15,864 nucleotides of DNA from CAG-390 sp964522215 (GTDB lineage Bacteria > Bacillota > Clostridia > Oscillospirales > CAG-272), in the NCBI GenBank assembly GCA_964522215.1, contig CAZFVR010000031.1, positions 1 to 15,864 on the forward strand, written 5' to 3'. Each line of letters opens with the position of its first letter. The first letter of the stretch is position 1. The position numbers were made by a program, and so were the translations under genes. This document shows, one piece after another, positions 1 to 8,056 of this stretch. A model generated the notes under the pieces. That model was not told where the DNA came from. It saw nothing but the letters and a program-made list of their open reading frames with translations, and searched no databases.

Positions 1-89
1 TAGTACATATAGATATATAGAAAACAAGATTTTGGTGTTCTGATATCTATCGTTGTCTATATGGCTACGCAGTATGTTCGCATTAACTA

Positions 90-118
90 AAAAGCCTCCC
101 AAGTGTCGTGGGAGGTAG
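90..118 (-). terminator. Rho-independent terminator, minus strand
   Basis: A 7-bp stem (CCTCCCA paired with TGGGAGG, 7-base loop) is followed, reading leftward, by CTTTTT. The T-run lies only on the left side (seen as AAAAAG on the plus strand), so it would stop a minus-strand transcript. No minus-strand protein gene feeds into it, so the transcript it ends is most simply the structured element immediately to the right. Confidence 0.6.
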
Positions 119-240
119 CGAAGCGGCGCGAGGGGAGAATGGCAACCCGGTGGCTATGGAAGCCCGAGCGGGACCGATGATGAGGTGAACCGATCTCCCG
201 CAGATCCTGCCGCACGCCCCAAAACTCTCCCCATATATCG
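119..240. ncRNA. Unassigned structured RNA element upstream of mreD
   Basis: GGGGAGA at 132-138 pairs perfectly with TCTCCCC at 226-232, enclosing about 90 bases. Inside are further stems: GGCT/AGCC (about 152-164), GCGGGA/TCCCGC (about 168-201) and GCAG/CTGC near 200-210. This looks like a closed multi-branch RNA fold. The adjacent terminator suggests a minus-strand transcript, but I find no convincing minus-strand promoter, so a plus-strand leader of mreD remains possible. It lacks the hallmark motifs of SRP RNA, RNase P, tmRNA, 6S, T-box, cobalamin and c-di-AMP (ydaO) elements as I know them. The fold is seen in the sequence; that it is an RNA is inference. Confidence 0.35.
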
Positions 241-254
241 ATCAAGTATCCCCG

Positions 255-262
255 AAAGGAGG
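255..262 (+). promoter_or_regulatory. Ribosome binding site of mreD
   Basis: AAAGGAGG lies 4 bases before the ATG at 267. It is a near-perfect Shine-Dalgarno that fixes the mreD start and makes the gene independent of upstream translation. Confidence 0.8.
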
Positions 263-266
263 CAAA

Positions 267-824
267 ATGGAATTTAACAAAAAGCCGCGGCCCAACATTT
301 CGCGGTCGCGCGCGGTGCTGAAATACGGCATTTTCGCCGCCGCGATATTTGTTTTTGCCATACTGCAGACCTCCTTTTTTTCGCGGGTGCGGCTGTTTTC
401 CGCCACGCCCGACATAACGCTGGCGCTGGTGATGGGTCTTGGTGTGTTTGATGACGAACGCACCGGCGCGGCGCTGGGCATTTGGGGCGGCGTGGCCGTG
501 GATGCTCTGGGCGGCGCGCCGATATGGCTCTCCCCCATATTTTACATGCTGGCCGGCTACCTTGCCGGGATAGCGGTAAAAACGCTTTTGGGGCCCAACC
601 TGCCATCATGGGCGGTGATATGCTTTGCGGGGTGCGCGGTGCGATCCTTTTTGTCACTGCTGCTCACCGCCATGACCTCCGGTGTCTCCGACCTCAGCTT
701 TTCGGTGGCACTGCTGCGGATAGTCCTGCCCGAATTTGCAAGCTCCTACCCGCTTTCATTGTTCATCTGCCTCCCGGCAAAACTGCTTTGTAAGCTGTTT
801 CGCAAAACCACCGATCTTTCATAG
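267..824 (+). CDS. mreD: Rod shape-determining protein MreD
   Basis: A 185-residue, very hydrophobic protein of the MreD family, an integral membrane subunit of the elongasome that links cytoplasmic MreB to peptidoglycan synthesis during lateral wall growth. After a basic N-terminus (about residues 1-18) come a first membrane helix at about 19-40 and further hydrophobic segments spread to the C-terminus. The family's usual length is about 160-190 residues. A Shine-Dalgarno 4 bases upstream supports the start. mreD normally follows mreC, but the 266 bases before it contain no mreC end in any frame. Next is a CPBP protease 11 bases downstream, then a PBP2, which fits an elongation operon. MreD is poorly conserved, so the call rests on membrane topology, N-terminal pattern and context. 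Confidence 0.82.
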   Translation: MEFNKKPRPNISRSRAVLKYGIFAAAIFVFAILQTSFFSRVRLFSATPDITLALVMGLGVFDDERTGAALGIWGGVAVDALGGAPIWLSPIFYMLAGYLAGIAVKTLLGPNLPSWAVICFAGCAVRSFLSLLLTAMTSGVSDLSFSVALLRIVLPEFASSYPLSLFICLPAKLLCKLFRKTTDLS

Positions 825-835
825 GGTCAAAAAGA

Positions 836-1918
836 ATGAAAACAAAACACAAAAACGAACAAAATACCGCCTCTCGGGGCGAGGGCGCGGCTCTGCGCAC
901 GGCGCGGCGCACTTTTTTGCGCTTGGGACTGGCCCTTTTTGTGATGGTTGCCCTGCAATACGCGCTGGGGTACGGCCTCTCCCATCTCTCGGCGCGTTAT
1001 TTTCCCGAATTTGCCGCCACCGAGGTCTATTATTGGCTCTCGCACTGCGTGATAATGTATCTTATCTCAATGCCGGCGGCGTGGCTGATCCTGCGCCCCG
1101 CGCCAAAGGCGCAGCGCGGCGAAAATGGCAGCGCAAAGCTTGGCGGCTACGGCCTCTTTGCGGCGGTGCTTATATCGATAGGGCTTATGCAGCTTGGCAA
1201 CTACGTTGGCAACTTTGTAAACAGCACCATTTCTATCATCTGCGGGCGCGCGTCCTACTCCGGGCTTGACAGCACCCTTATGGATTCCAACCCCTTGGTA
1301 GTCCTTTTGGTGGTGGTAGTGATAGGCCCGATAGCGGAGGAGCTGATCTTTCGCCGCCTGCTGATAGACAGGCTGGCTGTGTTTGGCGCGCCAACCGCGG
1401 CAGTGATGTCTGCCCTGACCTTTGCACTGGTGCACGGAAACCTGCAGCAGTATTTTTACGCCTTTGCGCTGGGGATGTTTTTATCCTTTATCTATCTGCG
1501 CACGAGGAATATCAAAAACAGCATACTACTGCATATGATAATAAATTTTGTGGGCGGATTTGTGCCCTCAATGCTTCTGCGCCTGATCGGCGGCACCGAT
1601 GGACTGGCCACTCTTATGCAAAAGATAGCCGCATCCGGCACCGAGGAGGGCATGACGGAGTACATGGCCTACGCCGGTGGGCTTTACGGACCGCTGATGG
1701 CGGTAATGGCGTGGAGTTTGACACTGATGGCGCTTGGCGCGGTGGGGCTTGGCTTGCTGATAGCCTCCCGCCGACGGCTGAATTTTGCCGACTGCCCGCC
1801 CGCCGAGGTGAAGATCCCGCCTGCCCGACGCGGCGAGGTCATGTTTTTGAACGTGGGAATGCTCCTGTTTGTTGCCGCCATGGCCGCAGTGCTGGCAGTA
1901 AGCTTTTTTGCGGCGTAG
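836..1918 (+). CDS. CPBP family intramembrane metalloprotease (Abi family)
   Basis: A 360-residue polytopic membrane protein with the three signature motifs of the CPBP (CAAX protease and bacteriocin-processing, PF02517) family: EExxxR at E168-E169-L-I-F-R173, FxxxH at F196-H200, and HxxxN at H233-N237. These residues form the glutamate/histidine site of the intramembrane protease. About eight hydrophobic segments surround them. A charged N-terminal tail (residues 1-25) precedes the first helix. The gene starts 11 bases after mreD, with a weak AGGG at the mreD stop serving as its ribosome binding site, so translation is probably coupled. Bacterial members process peptides, give bacteriocin immunity, or have unknown roles. 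Location between mreD and PBP2 suggests an envelope role, which is inference. The substrate is unknown. Confidence 0.88.
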   Translation: MKTKHKNEQNTASRGEGAALRTARRTFLRLGLALFVMVALQYALGYGLSHLSARYFPEFAATEVYYWLSHCVIMYLISMPAAWLILRPAPKAQRGENGSAKLGGYGLFAAVLISIGLMQLGNYVGNFVNSTISIICGRASYSGLDSTLMDSNPLVVLLVVVVIGPIAEELIFRRLLIDRLAVFGAPTAAVMSALTFALVHGNLQQYFYAFALGMFLSFIYLRTRNIKNSILLHMIINFVGGFVPSMLLRLIGGTDGLATLMQKIAASGTEEGMTEYMAYAGGLYGPLMAVMAWSLTLMALGAVGLGLLIASRRRLNFADCPPAEVKIPPARRGEVMFLNVGMLLFVAAMAAVLAVSFFAA

Positions 1919-2136
1919 AGCAGTCATACACGCTGCGCGTGATCAAATGCCGCTCTCCGCGCGAGCGCCGTCCCCCACCCTGCGGGAATGAGATATAATT
2001 TTGCCTACAGACCGATGCAAAGCAATATTTCATCGGCGGGCGACCGCAGGTCGCACCTGCGGTAAAAAAAAGAATTTAAGATCCGCTGAAAATTTAGTTC
2101 TATCTCTGCTGATCAAGATCAAGAAAGGAGCCGAGG
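1919..2136 (+). promoter_or_regulatory. Non-coding leader before PBP2, with hairpin and candidate -10
   Basis: This 218-base gap carries no gene. A TATAAT sits at 1994-1999 but has no recognisable -35 at 16-18 bases, so it is only a candidate promoter. A perfect 9-bp hairpin (ACCGCAGGT/ACCTGCGGT, loop CGC, 2043-2063) follows. It is trailed by eight A residues rather than T, so it is not a plus-strand terminator and would lie in the PBP2 leader RNA. A strong AAAGGAG at 2124-2130 ends the region. Confidence 0.4.
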
Positions 2137-4317
2137 ATGCTTGGAAAAACAGGGCGGTCGCCATCCGACGACCACCGCGGCGAGGACGATCGCCAAGGCA
2201 CGCGCCGCCAATTTGGCAGCCGGTATATAGTTATAGCCGTGGTATTTATCCTGGTCATGGCGTTTTACATTTTTCAGATAGCGCGGCTCCAGCTTAATTA
2301 CACTCCCGCCGCAAACGATAACGGCGACGGAAGCAAGAGCACCGAGCCGATAGCTGCCGTGCGCGGCGAGCTCTATGACCGCAACGGCAAGCCGCTTGTA
2401 ACGAATAAATATTCATATTCTCTGCTGCTGAACTACGGCAGCATGCCGGACACCTACACCGAGGGCAACCGCGTGATAATTGGTGTTATGGAGGCAATTG
2501 ATGCCACCGGCAGTCGCGACTGCCTATCCGATGACAGCTGGGTATTTGTTGGCAGCTACCCGAATATCAAATACGACGAGGAAAAGCTTAAGGACGAGAC
2601 CCTCCGCGCGCGGCTGGCGCGTGTAAAAAAGGCGCTTGATGTGGATTCCGATGCCACCGCCTTTGAGCTTATCGAGGCGCTGGCAAAAAAGTGCCGCATA
2701 CTGGATTCCAAGGGGCGGGTCAACACAGACGATAACGGCAAAGCGATGTATAATTATGCAGAAATAACCACCGTTTTGCGTATAAGATACGAAATGGAGG
2801 TCATTCGCTTTGCCAAGGCCGAGCCGCTTGTGGTGGCCGAGGACATAGGCGATGCCCTGATAAACTACCTTGCCGAGCACGAGCTGCGCGGCGTGTACAT
2901 TCGCACCGATACCGAGCGCGTGTACCACTACCCCGGCATTGCCTCGCACATACTCGGCCGCGTGGGGCGCATTCCCGCCTCAAAGGCCGAGGAATACGCC
3001 GCGGCGGGCTACTCGGCAAACGCGCGGGTGGGCGTTTCCGGTGCGGAGCTTGCCTTTGAAGAATACCTGCGCGGCGTTGACGGCGAGCGCGTGACGGTGC
3101 GCGACGAGGACGGCAACATTACCGCTACCTATGTTTCGGTCGAGCCGCAGGCGGGACGGGATGTTTGGCTGACGATAGACATTGACCTGCAGATAGCCAC
3201 CGAGGCGGCCTTGGCTGAAAACATTGAATACATCAAGGAGGCGGAGGCTGGCAGTACCGACAGTGCCGTTCGCGCCGCCATAGAGCGCGGCATGCTGGCT
3301 CAAGCGGGCGCGATGACCGCAATAGACCCCAAGACCGGCGAGGTGTTGGCGCTTGCCTCCAACCCGACATATGATCTTTCCACCTTTAACGAGGACTACG
3401 CTACCCTTGTTACCAACACAGGCGCGCCGCTTATGAACCGCGCACTGGCGGGCAGCTACGCCCCCGGCTCTACATTTAAGGTCGGAATTGCCGTGGCGGC
3501 GCTGAGCGAGCGGATAATCACCACACAAAATCAGGTGAATTGCACCGGAACCTACGAGTATTATTCCGACTATCAGCCAAAATGCTGGAACGTGTGGGGG
3601 CATGGCCTGCTTGATGTTACCCACGCGGTGGGGACCTCCTGCAACTGCTTTTTCTTTGAGATGGGCCGCCTTTTGACCATTGACAAGATAAACAAATATG
3701 CCGTCCTTTACGGCTTTGGACAGCCCACGGGCATTGAGCTTACCGATGTTGAGAATACCGGTGTTTTGGCAGATCCCGACTGGGCGCGCGATAACGGCGT
3801 TGAATGGACGGCCGGCCGCGTTATCGCCACCGCGATAGGTCAGGGCTATAACTCCTTTAATCCACTGCAGATCTCCTGCTATATGTCGATGGTGGTCAAC
3901 CGCGGCGTGCGCTACTCGGCTCATCTTTTGGGCTCGGTGCGCGAGTTTGGCAGCGGCGAGATCATCTACACCCGCGATCCCGAGGTGACTGCAAGCTTTG
4001 ATATGAGCGCCGCGACCTACGATGCCGTAATGGAGGGCATGGGGCTGGTCGTTAGCAGCCGCACCTCCATGACCTCCCGCTTTTTGGCGGACTACCCGAT
4101 AAAGGTGGGCGCCAAAACAGGTACGGCGCAGGTTGGCGACGGCTCGGCCGATAACTGCGTTTTTGCCGCCTTTGCGCCCTTTGACGACCCGGAGATAGTT
4201 TTTTCCTGCGTTATAGAGCACGGTGTGAACGGATATTACGCCGCACTTGGCGCACGCGCTGTGTTTAACAGCTATTTCGGCTTCACCGACGGCGATGCCG
4301 CATCACAAGGACAGTGA
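2137..4317 (+). CDS. mrdA: Penicillin-binding protein 2 (class B peptidoglycan transpeptidase)
   Basis: A 726-residue class B penicillin-binding protein that cross-links peptidoglycan peptides outside the membrane. It has a charged cytoplasmic tail (1-29), one membrane anchor (about 30-47), a dimerisation/pedestal domain to about residue 330, and a C-terminal transpeptidase domain carrying the acyl-serine motif S445-T-F-K448, the SxN motif S501-C-N503 and the KTG motif K660-T-G662. All three catalytic motifs are intact. AAAGGAG 6 bases upstream supports the start. mreD upstream points to the elongation-specific PBP2 (MrdA/PbpA) role rather than the division-specific FtsI role. The 218-base gap after the protease suggests it may also be transcribed separately. 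The stop is 4 bases before the next gene, so they are probably co-transcribed. Confidence 0.9.
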   Translation: MLGKTGRSPSDDHRGEDDRQGTRRQFGSRYIVIAVVFILVMAFYIFQIARLQLNYTPAANDNGDGSKSTEPIAAVRGELYDRNGKPLVTNKYSYSLLLNYGSMPDTYTEGNRVIIGVMEAIDATGSRDCLSDDSWVFVGSYPNIKYDEEKLKDETLRARLARVKKALDVDSDATAFELIEALAKKCRILDSKGRVNTDDNGKAMYNYAEITTVLRIRYEMEVIRFAKAEPLVVAEDIGDALINYLAEHELRGVYIRTDTERVYHYPGIASHILGRVGRIPASKAEEYAAAGYSANARVGVSGAELAFEEYLRGVDGERVTVRDEDGNITATYVSVEPQAGRDVWLTIDIDLQIATEAALAENIEYIKEAEAGSTDSAVRAAIERGMLAQAGAMTAIDPKTGEVLALASNPTYDLSTFNEDYATLVTNTGAPLMNRALAGSYAPGSTFKVGIAVAALSERIITTQNQVNCTGTYEYYSDYQPKCWNVWGHGLLDVTHAVGTSCNCFFFEMGRLLTIDKINKYAVLYGFGQPTGIELTDVENTGVLADPDWARDNGVEWTAGRVIATAIGQGYNSFNPLQISCYMSMVVNRGVRYSAHLLGSVREFGSGEIIYTRDPEVTASFDMSAATYDAVMEGMGLVVSSRTSMTSRFLADYPIKVGAKTGTAQVGDGSADNCVFAAFAPFDDPEIVFSCVIEHGVNGYYAALGARAVFNSYFGFTDGDAASQGQ

Positions 4318-4321
4318 TCTC

Positions 4322-5242
4322 ATGAGCGATCAAACTTTTAAGACCTATCAAAAAAACGAAGCGCGGGCTGTTCCGCGCGCGGCAGCACTGCATGATCTTT
4401 CCTGCTTTGGCAGGTGCGCACTAACGGTAATAGCACCCGTGCTGTCGTCAATGGGTGTGCAGTGCGTGCCGATACCCACCGCCCTGCTCTCCACCCACAC
4501 AGGCGGCTTCAGCGATATGTATTTTTGCGAGCTTGACGGCGCAATACCGCGAATTGCCGATCATTTTGAGGAGCTTGGGCTGAAATTTGATGCCGTTTAC
4601 ACCGGCTTTTTGGGCAGTGCGCATCAGGTAGAGGTGATACGCGACTTTATTTGTCGGTTTGGCGAGGATGACGGCCGCGGCGGCGTGCCGCTGGTGCTGG
4701 TGGATCCGGTACTGGGGGACGACGGCGAGCTGTATCACACCTGCACGCCGGAGCTTGCCGCCGCCATGCGCGGGCTTTGCGCGCACGCGGACGTGATAAC
4801 TCCCAACCTTACCGAGGCATGCATGATGGTGGGTGAGGATTACACCCGCGCCGTTGCTCGTGCCGCGGAGGATGCCGCAGGGCTTTGCCGCGAGCTGACA
4901 GACAAGATCTTTGCGGCTGTCGGCGGTGATCGCCTGCGCGGTGTGGTGATAACCGGCATCCCGACCATGGATGGCGGTGTGATGACCTCCGCCGTTGAGC
5001 GTGAGGGCGAGGTGACCCTCACCTCACAGCGGCGGGTAGCGAGGGATTATCCGGGCACCGGTGATATTTTTGCATCGGTCCTGCTTGCCCGCTTGCTTGG
5101 CGGCAAAACGCTGGCCGCAGCGGCTGCGGATGCCTCTCACTTTGCCGCAAAGTGCGCCGAGGTGACCCTTGCCACCGCCCCCGATGAGCCGACACGCAAC
5201 GGCGTGGCACTGGAGCTGGTGCTGGCGAGTCACAAGGAGTAA
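4322..5242 (+). CDS. Pyridoxamine/pyridoxal kinase-like protein (ribokinase superfamily)
   Basis: A 306-residue kinase of the ribokinase-like fold resembling PdxY/PdxK, which phosphorylate vitamin B6 vitamers in cofactor salvage. It begins with the family-typical segment ending in a Cys-Phe-Gly-Arg-Cys stretch, then has a substrate-side TGFLGS segment, the DPVLGD segment, the TPN segment, and the anion-hole/catalytic GTGD motif at G245-D248. I place the start at 4322, not at the in-frame ATG at 4247, because the latter lies deep within PBP2 and adds 25 unrelated residues. AAGGA at 4307-4311 is 10 bases before ATG 4322. It follows PBP2 by 4 bases, implying co-transcription though no functional link is evident. 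A related thiamine-precursor kinase activity cannot be excluded. Confidence 0.85.
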   Translation: MSDQTFKTYQKNEARAVPRAAALHDLSCFGRCALTVIAPVLSSMGVQCVPIPTALLSTHTGGFSDMYFCELDGAIPRIADHFEELGLKFDAVYTGFLGSAHQVEVIRDFICRFGEDDGRGGVPLVLVDPVLGDDGELYHTCTPELAAAMRGLCAHADVITPNLTEACMMVGEDYTRAVARAAEDAAGLCRELTDKIFAAVGGDRLRGVVITGIPTMDGGVMTSAVEREGEVTLTSQRRVARDYPGTGDIFASVLLARLLGGKTLAAAAADASHFAAKCAEVTLATAPDEPTRNGVALELVLASHKE

Positions 5243-5311
5243 GGCGCTGCACTGCGTGCGGATGATACACGCTACGCACCCGCCCCATATCCCTTTTAAT
5301 ATTCAAGATCC

Positions 5312-5339
5312 CCCGCCGTCGGTAAAACGCCGCGGCGGG
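5312..5339 (+). other. Hairpin just before the mnmE ribosome binding site
   Basis: CCCGCCG (5312-5318) pairs with CGGCGGG (5333-5339). The AAAGGAG ribosome binding site follows at 5347-5353 and the ATG at 5359. No T-run follows, so it is not a terminator. It lies in the 116-base gap after the kinase gene, where I find no clear promoter, and could be an RNA processing or translation-affecting stem. Confidence 0.4.
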
Positions 5340-5358
5340 TAATGATAAAGGAGCGACA

Positions 5359-6759
5359 ATGTCATTTGATACTATCGCGGCGATATCCACGCCGCGCGGC
5401 AAGGGCGGTGTGGCGCTTATCCGCATAAGCGGACCGGATGCCACGGCTATTGCCGACAGGATATTTATCCCCAAAAATAAAAATGCACCCTCGGCCGCCG
5501 AGGAACGCCGCGCGATATTCGGCGACATTTGCGACCCGCGGGACGGCCGCACGCTGGACAGCGGCCTTTGCGTGATCTTTCGCGCACCGCGCTCCTTTAC
5601 GGGCGAGGATACCGCCGAGATCTCCTGCCACGGCGGTGTGCTGGTGACTGCGGCAGTGCTTGCCGCCGCGATAAATGCCGGCGCAAGACAGGCCGAGCCG
5701 GGCGAATTCACCCGCCGCGCCTATGCCGCCGGTAAGCTGACCCTGCCGGAGGCCGAGGCGCTCGGCATGCTGCTTGAGGCTCGCACCGATGCGCAGATGC
5801 GCATGGCGCACGGCGGAATGATGGGCAGGCTTTCGGTAGCCGCCGCCGAGATCAGCGATGAGATATCGGCTGTGCTTTCGGATATCTACGCCCGCATCGA
5901 CTTCCCGGACGAGGATCTGGGCGAGCTTGGCATCCCCGAGATAGCGGATCGTCTTGCCGCCACCCGCAAAAAGCTTGGCGCACTGCTTGCGACCTACAGG
6001 ACGGGGCGTGCGATAGCCGAGGGCATTCCCACCGTCATTTGCGGCCGCACCAACGCGGGCAAAAGCACGCTTTACAATCGGATAGCCGGCGAGGAGCTGG
6101 CGATAGTGACCGCAGAGGCGGGCACGACGCGGGATATTTTGACCGAGACCGTCTCCTTTGGCGGGCTGACACTGCGGCTTTCCGATACCGCCGGCATCCG
6201 CCGTGGGCGTGATGAGGCCGAGCGCGTGGGCATAGACCGTGCCCGCGACCGCATAGCGGGGAGCGAGCTGGTGCTGTTTGTGACAGACGGCTCACGCGCG
6301 CCGAACGCGGACGAGCGTGAGCTTGCCGCCGAGCTTGCCGCACGCGAGTTTGGCCATGTAGTGGCGGTGATGACCAAGGCGGATATCACCGACGGAGTGC
6401 GCGGCGCTCACCCTGCCGCTTTAGAGCTGTGGGCGCACTTTCCCGTGCGCGCATCGATCAGCGCCGCCGACGGTCGCGGCATGGACGAGCTTGCCCGAGC
6501 CATTGGCGGACTTTACATCGACCCCACCGTGTCCTTTGAGACAGATGCCATCGTGCAAAACGAAAGACAGCGCGCGTCCCTTGACCGCGCCGCCGCCGCG
6601 CTGGAGGGTGCAGCGGCGGTCATTGCCGACGGTTTTTCCCCGGATATCGCGGGTGTGGAGCTTGAGGAGGCGCTTGCCGCCCTGCGCGAGGTGGACGGTC
6701 GCGGCATCTGTGCCGAGATCGTTGACGGCATCTTCTCCAAATTCTGCGTTGGAAAATGA
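5359..6759 (+). CDS. mnmE: tRNA uridine-5-carboxymethylaminomethyl GTPase MnmE
   Basis: A 466-residue protein of the MnmE/TrmE family. With MnmG it installs the aminomethyl-type modification on wobble uridine 34 of several tRNAs. The N-terminal folate-binding domain (about 1-120) is followed by a helical domain with an inserted GTPase: G1 P-loop at G229-T237 (GRTNAGKST), G3 D276-T-A-G279, and G4 T339-K-A-D342. The C-terminus ends with F462-C-V-G-K466, the conserved Cys-containing tail of the family. Length matches the usual 450-470 residues. AAAGGAG 5 bases upstream supports the start. The P-loop has Thr231 where many homologues have Pro, a minor change. The gene is not beside rnpA/yidC/mnmG, its common neighbourhood. 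A strong hairpin follows it. Confidence 0.96.
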   Translation: MSFDTIAAISTPRGKGGVALIRISGPDATAIADRIFIPKNKNAPSAAEERRAIFGDICDPRDGRTLDSGLCVIFRAPRSFTGEDTAEISCHGGVLVTAAVLAAAINAGARQAEPGEFTRRAYAAGKLTLPEAEALGMLLEARTDAQMRMAHGGMMGRLSVAAAEISDEISAVLSDIYARIDFPDEDLGELGIPEIADRLAATRKKLGALLATYRTGRAIAEGIPTVICGRTNAGKSTLYNRIAGEELAIVTAEAGTTRDILTETVSFGGLTLRLSDTAGIRRGRDEAERVGIDRARDRIAGSELVLFVTDGSRAPNADERELAAELAAREFGHVVAVMTKADITDGVRGAHPAALELWAHFPVRASISAADGRGMDELARAIGGLYIDPTVSFETDAIVQNERQRASLDRAAAALEGAAAVIADGFSPDIAGVELEEALAALREVDGRGICAEIVDGIFSKFCVGK

Positions 6760-6770
6760 TCATAAAGCAC

Positions 6771-6804
6771 GCCCGCCCCCGGCTCATGCGAGCCGGGGGC
6801 GGGC
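6771..6804. terminator. Strong 15-bp hairpin between convergent mnmE and oxidoreductase genes
   Basis: A perfect 15-bp GC-rich stem (GCCCGCCCCCGGCTC and its complement) with a four-base ATGC loop sits between the converging stops at 6759 and 6828. The flanks are only weakly T-rich (GATTATTTG to the right, GTGCTTTA to the left on the other strand), so it probably acts as an imperfect bidirectional terminator. Confidence 0.75.
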
Positions 6805-6827
6805 GATTATTTGATGTATCGTAGCTA

Positions 6828-8006
6828 TCAGACCTCGGGAACGTTGATCTCGACCTCGTGGCCGCACTCGGCGGAACGGGCGATACCATCGATGATGGCC
6901 TGGTTGTAGATGATCTGGCTTGTGGGCACGGGCGCGGGTGTACCGTTTTTGCATGCATCAAGGAATGTACGGATCTTAAGATCGAACAGTCCCTTCTTCA
7001 TTGTAATGATCGGTATCTCTGTCTCGACCTGCTGACCGCATACCTCGTGGTAGACCTTCATCGGGCCGCCGACGGTGCCGTTCCAGCACTCGGTGGAGGG
7101 GATGCGAAGTCCGCCCTTTGTGCCGAGGATGATGGTGTCACCGGGGGTATCCATGTTCATGGCCCATGCGATACGGAAGTCAAGCACGATGTCACCCTCA
7201 AGGCGAATGAATGCGGCGGCAAAGTCATCTACCTGGAAGGCCTTTGCGTACTCGGCGCGCTTATCGGCGCGGTAGCCGCAGTAGTTGGGATCCTGACCGA
7301 AGAATGCAGATTTGTAGCCTGTGACCGTCAGGGGCTTGGGATAGCCGATGGCGTTGAGCACCATATCAAGCGAGTAGCAACCGATGTCGCCAAGTGCGCC
7401 GATACCGGCAGTCTCGTCAGCGATAAAGGATGTGCCGTAGGGGGTGGGAATGCCGCGACGGCGACCGCCGCCTGTTTGGATGTAGTAGATCTTGCCAAGC
7501 TCGCCGGACTGAACGATCTTTTTGATCATCTGCATATTTGCATCAAGTCTGGGCTGGAAGCCTATGGAGAGCACCTTGCCGCTGCGCTTTTCGGCCTTCA
7601 TGACCTCAATAGCCTCGTCAAGCGTTACGGTAAAGGGCTTTTCAAGCAGTACGTTTACGCCGTGATCGAGCGCGTAGATGGCCGGCTCGGCATGCTGGCG
7701 GTTGTAGGTGCAGATGGAGACCGCATCAAGCTGCAGTGACTCGTCATCTATCATTTCCTTGTGGGATGCGTAGTGGGTCTTGGCACCCTCAACGCCGTAT
7801 TTTTTAAAGAAGGCCTCGGCCTTGCCGGGTACAAGGTCCGCACCCGCTACGATCTCAACATCGGGCTGGGCGAGGTACGCCTTCATGTGTGAGCCGGCTA
7901 TCCAGCCGCATCCTATAATACCAACGCGCATCTTGCGTGTGGTGTCAACACTCTCTGTGGTCTGCGCGGTAAACGTGTTAAGACCGTCCATTGATTTGTC
8001 TGCCAT
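6828..8006 (-). CDS. Gfo/Idh/MocA family oxidoreductase
   Basis: A 392-residue NAD(P)-dependent sugar or polyol dehydrogenase-type protein. The N-terminal Rossmann motif GxGxxxG is at G32-C-G34...G38, and the family's EKP motif with its catalytic lysine is at E122-K123-P124. A C-terminal alpha/beta dimer domain contains the GDIGCYSLD segment, which has Tyr where many members have His. The ATG at 8006 is chosen because GGAGG lies 8 bases upstream; a TTG at 8021 overlaps that site. About 25 extra residues precede the Rossmann fold. It lies 50 bases after the TIM-barrel gene and shares its promoter at 9017-9045. This pairing is typical of sugar/inositol catabolic loci. The family is very broad, so the substrate is unknown. 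Confidence 0.9.
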   Translation of the reverse strand: MADKSMDGLNTFTAQTTESVDTTRKMRVGIIGCGWIAGSHMKAYLAQPDVEIVAGADLVPGKAEAFFKKYGVEGAKTHYASHKEMIDDESLQLDAVSICTYNRQHAEPAIYALDHGVNVLLEKPFTVTLDEAIEVMKAEKRSGKVLSIGFQPRLDANMQMIKKIVQSGELGKIYYIQTGGGRRRGIPTPYGTSFIADETAGIGALGDIGCYSLDMVLNAIGYPKPLTVTGYKSAFFGQDPNYCGYRADKRAEYAKAFQVDDFAAAFIRLEGDIVLDFRIAWAMNMDTPGDTIILGTKGGLRIPSTECWNGTVGGPMKVYHEVCGQQVETEIPIITMKKGLFDLKIRTFLDACKNGTPAPVPTSQIIYNQAIIDGIARSAECGHEVEINVPEV

Positions 8007-8056
8007 TGTAAAATCCTCCAAGTTAAATTAATTATAATGCATTTGTCGGCGTGTGA

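Noticed and set aside
100..235. Resemblance of the upstream element to a c-di-AMP (ydaO) riboswitch (GAGCGGGACC and GGTGAACC stretches)
   Set aside because: The conserved AGCTAACCTCG-like 3' segment and the paired GAATCC motifs are missing, so the similarity is only local.
1..266. Possible 3' end of mreC before mreD
   Set aside because: All three plus frames hit stops early in the segment and no MreC-like residues are seen.
2980..4221. 413-codon open frame antisense to PBP2
   Set aside because: Low-complexity His/Gly/Ala-rich translation with no family likeness; a codon-bias shadow of the real gene.
4247..4321. Longer start of the pyridoxal-type kinase at 4247
   Set aside because: It would overlap PBP2 by 71 bases and adds residues not seen in the family; ATG 4322 has AAGGA at good distance.
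8007..8021. TTG start of the Gfo/Idh gene at 8021
   Set aside because: The TTG overlaps the GGAGG ribosome binding site that serves ATG 8006.
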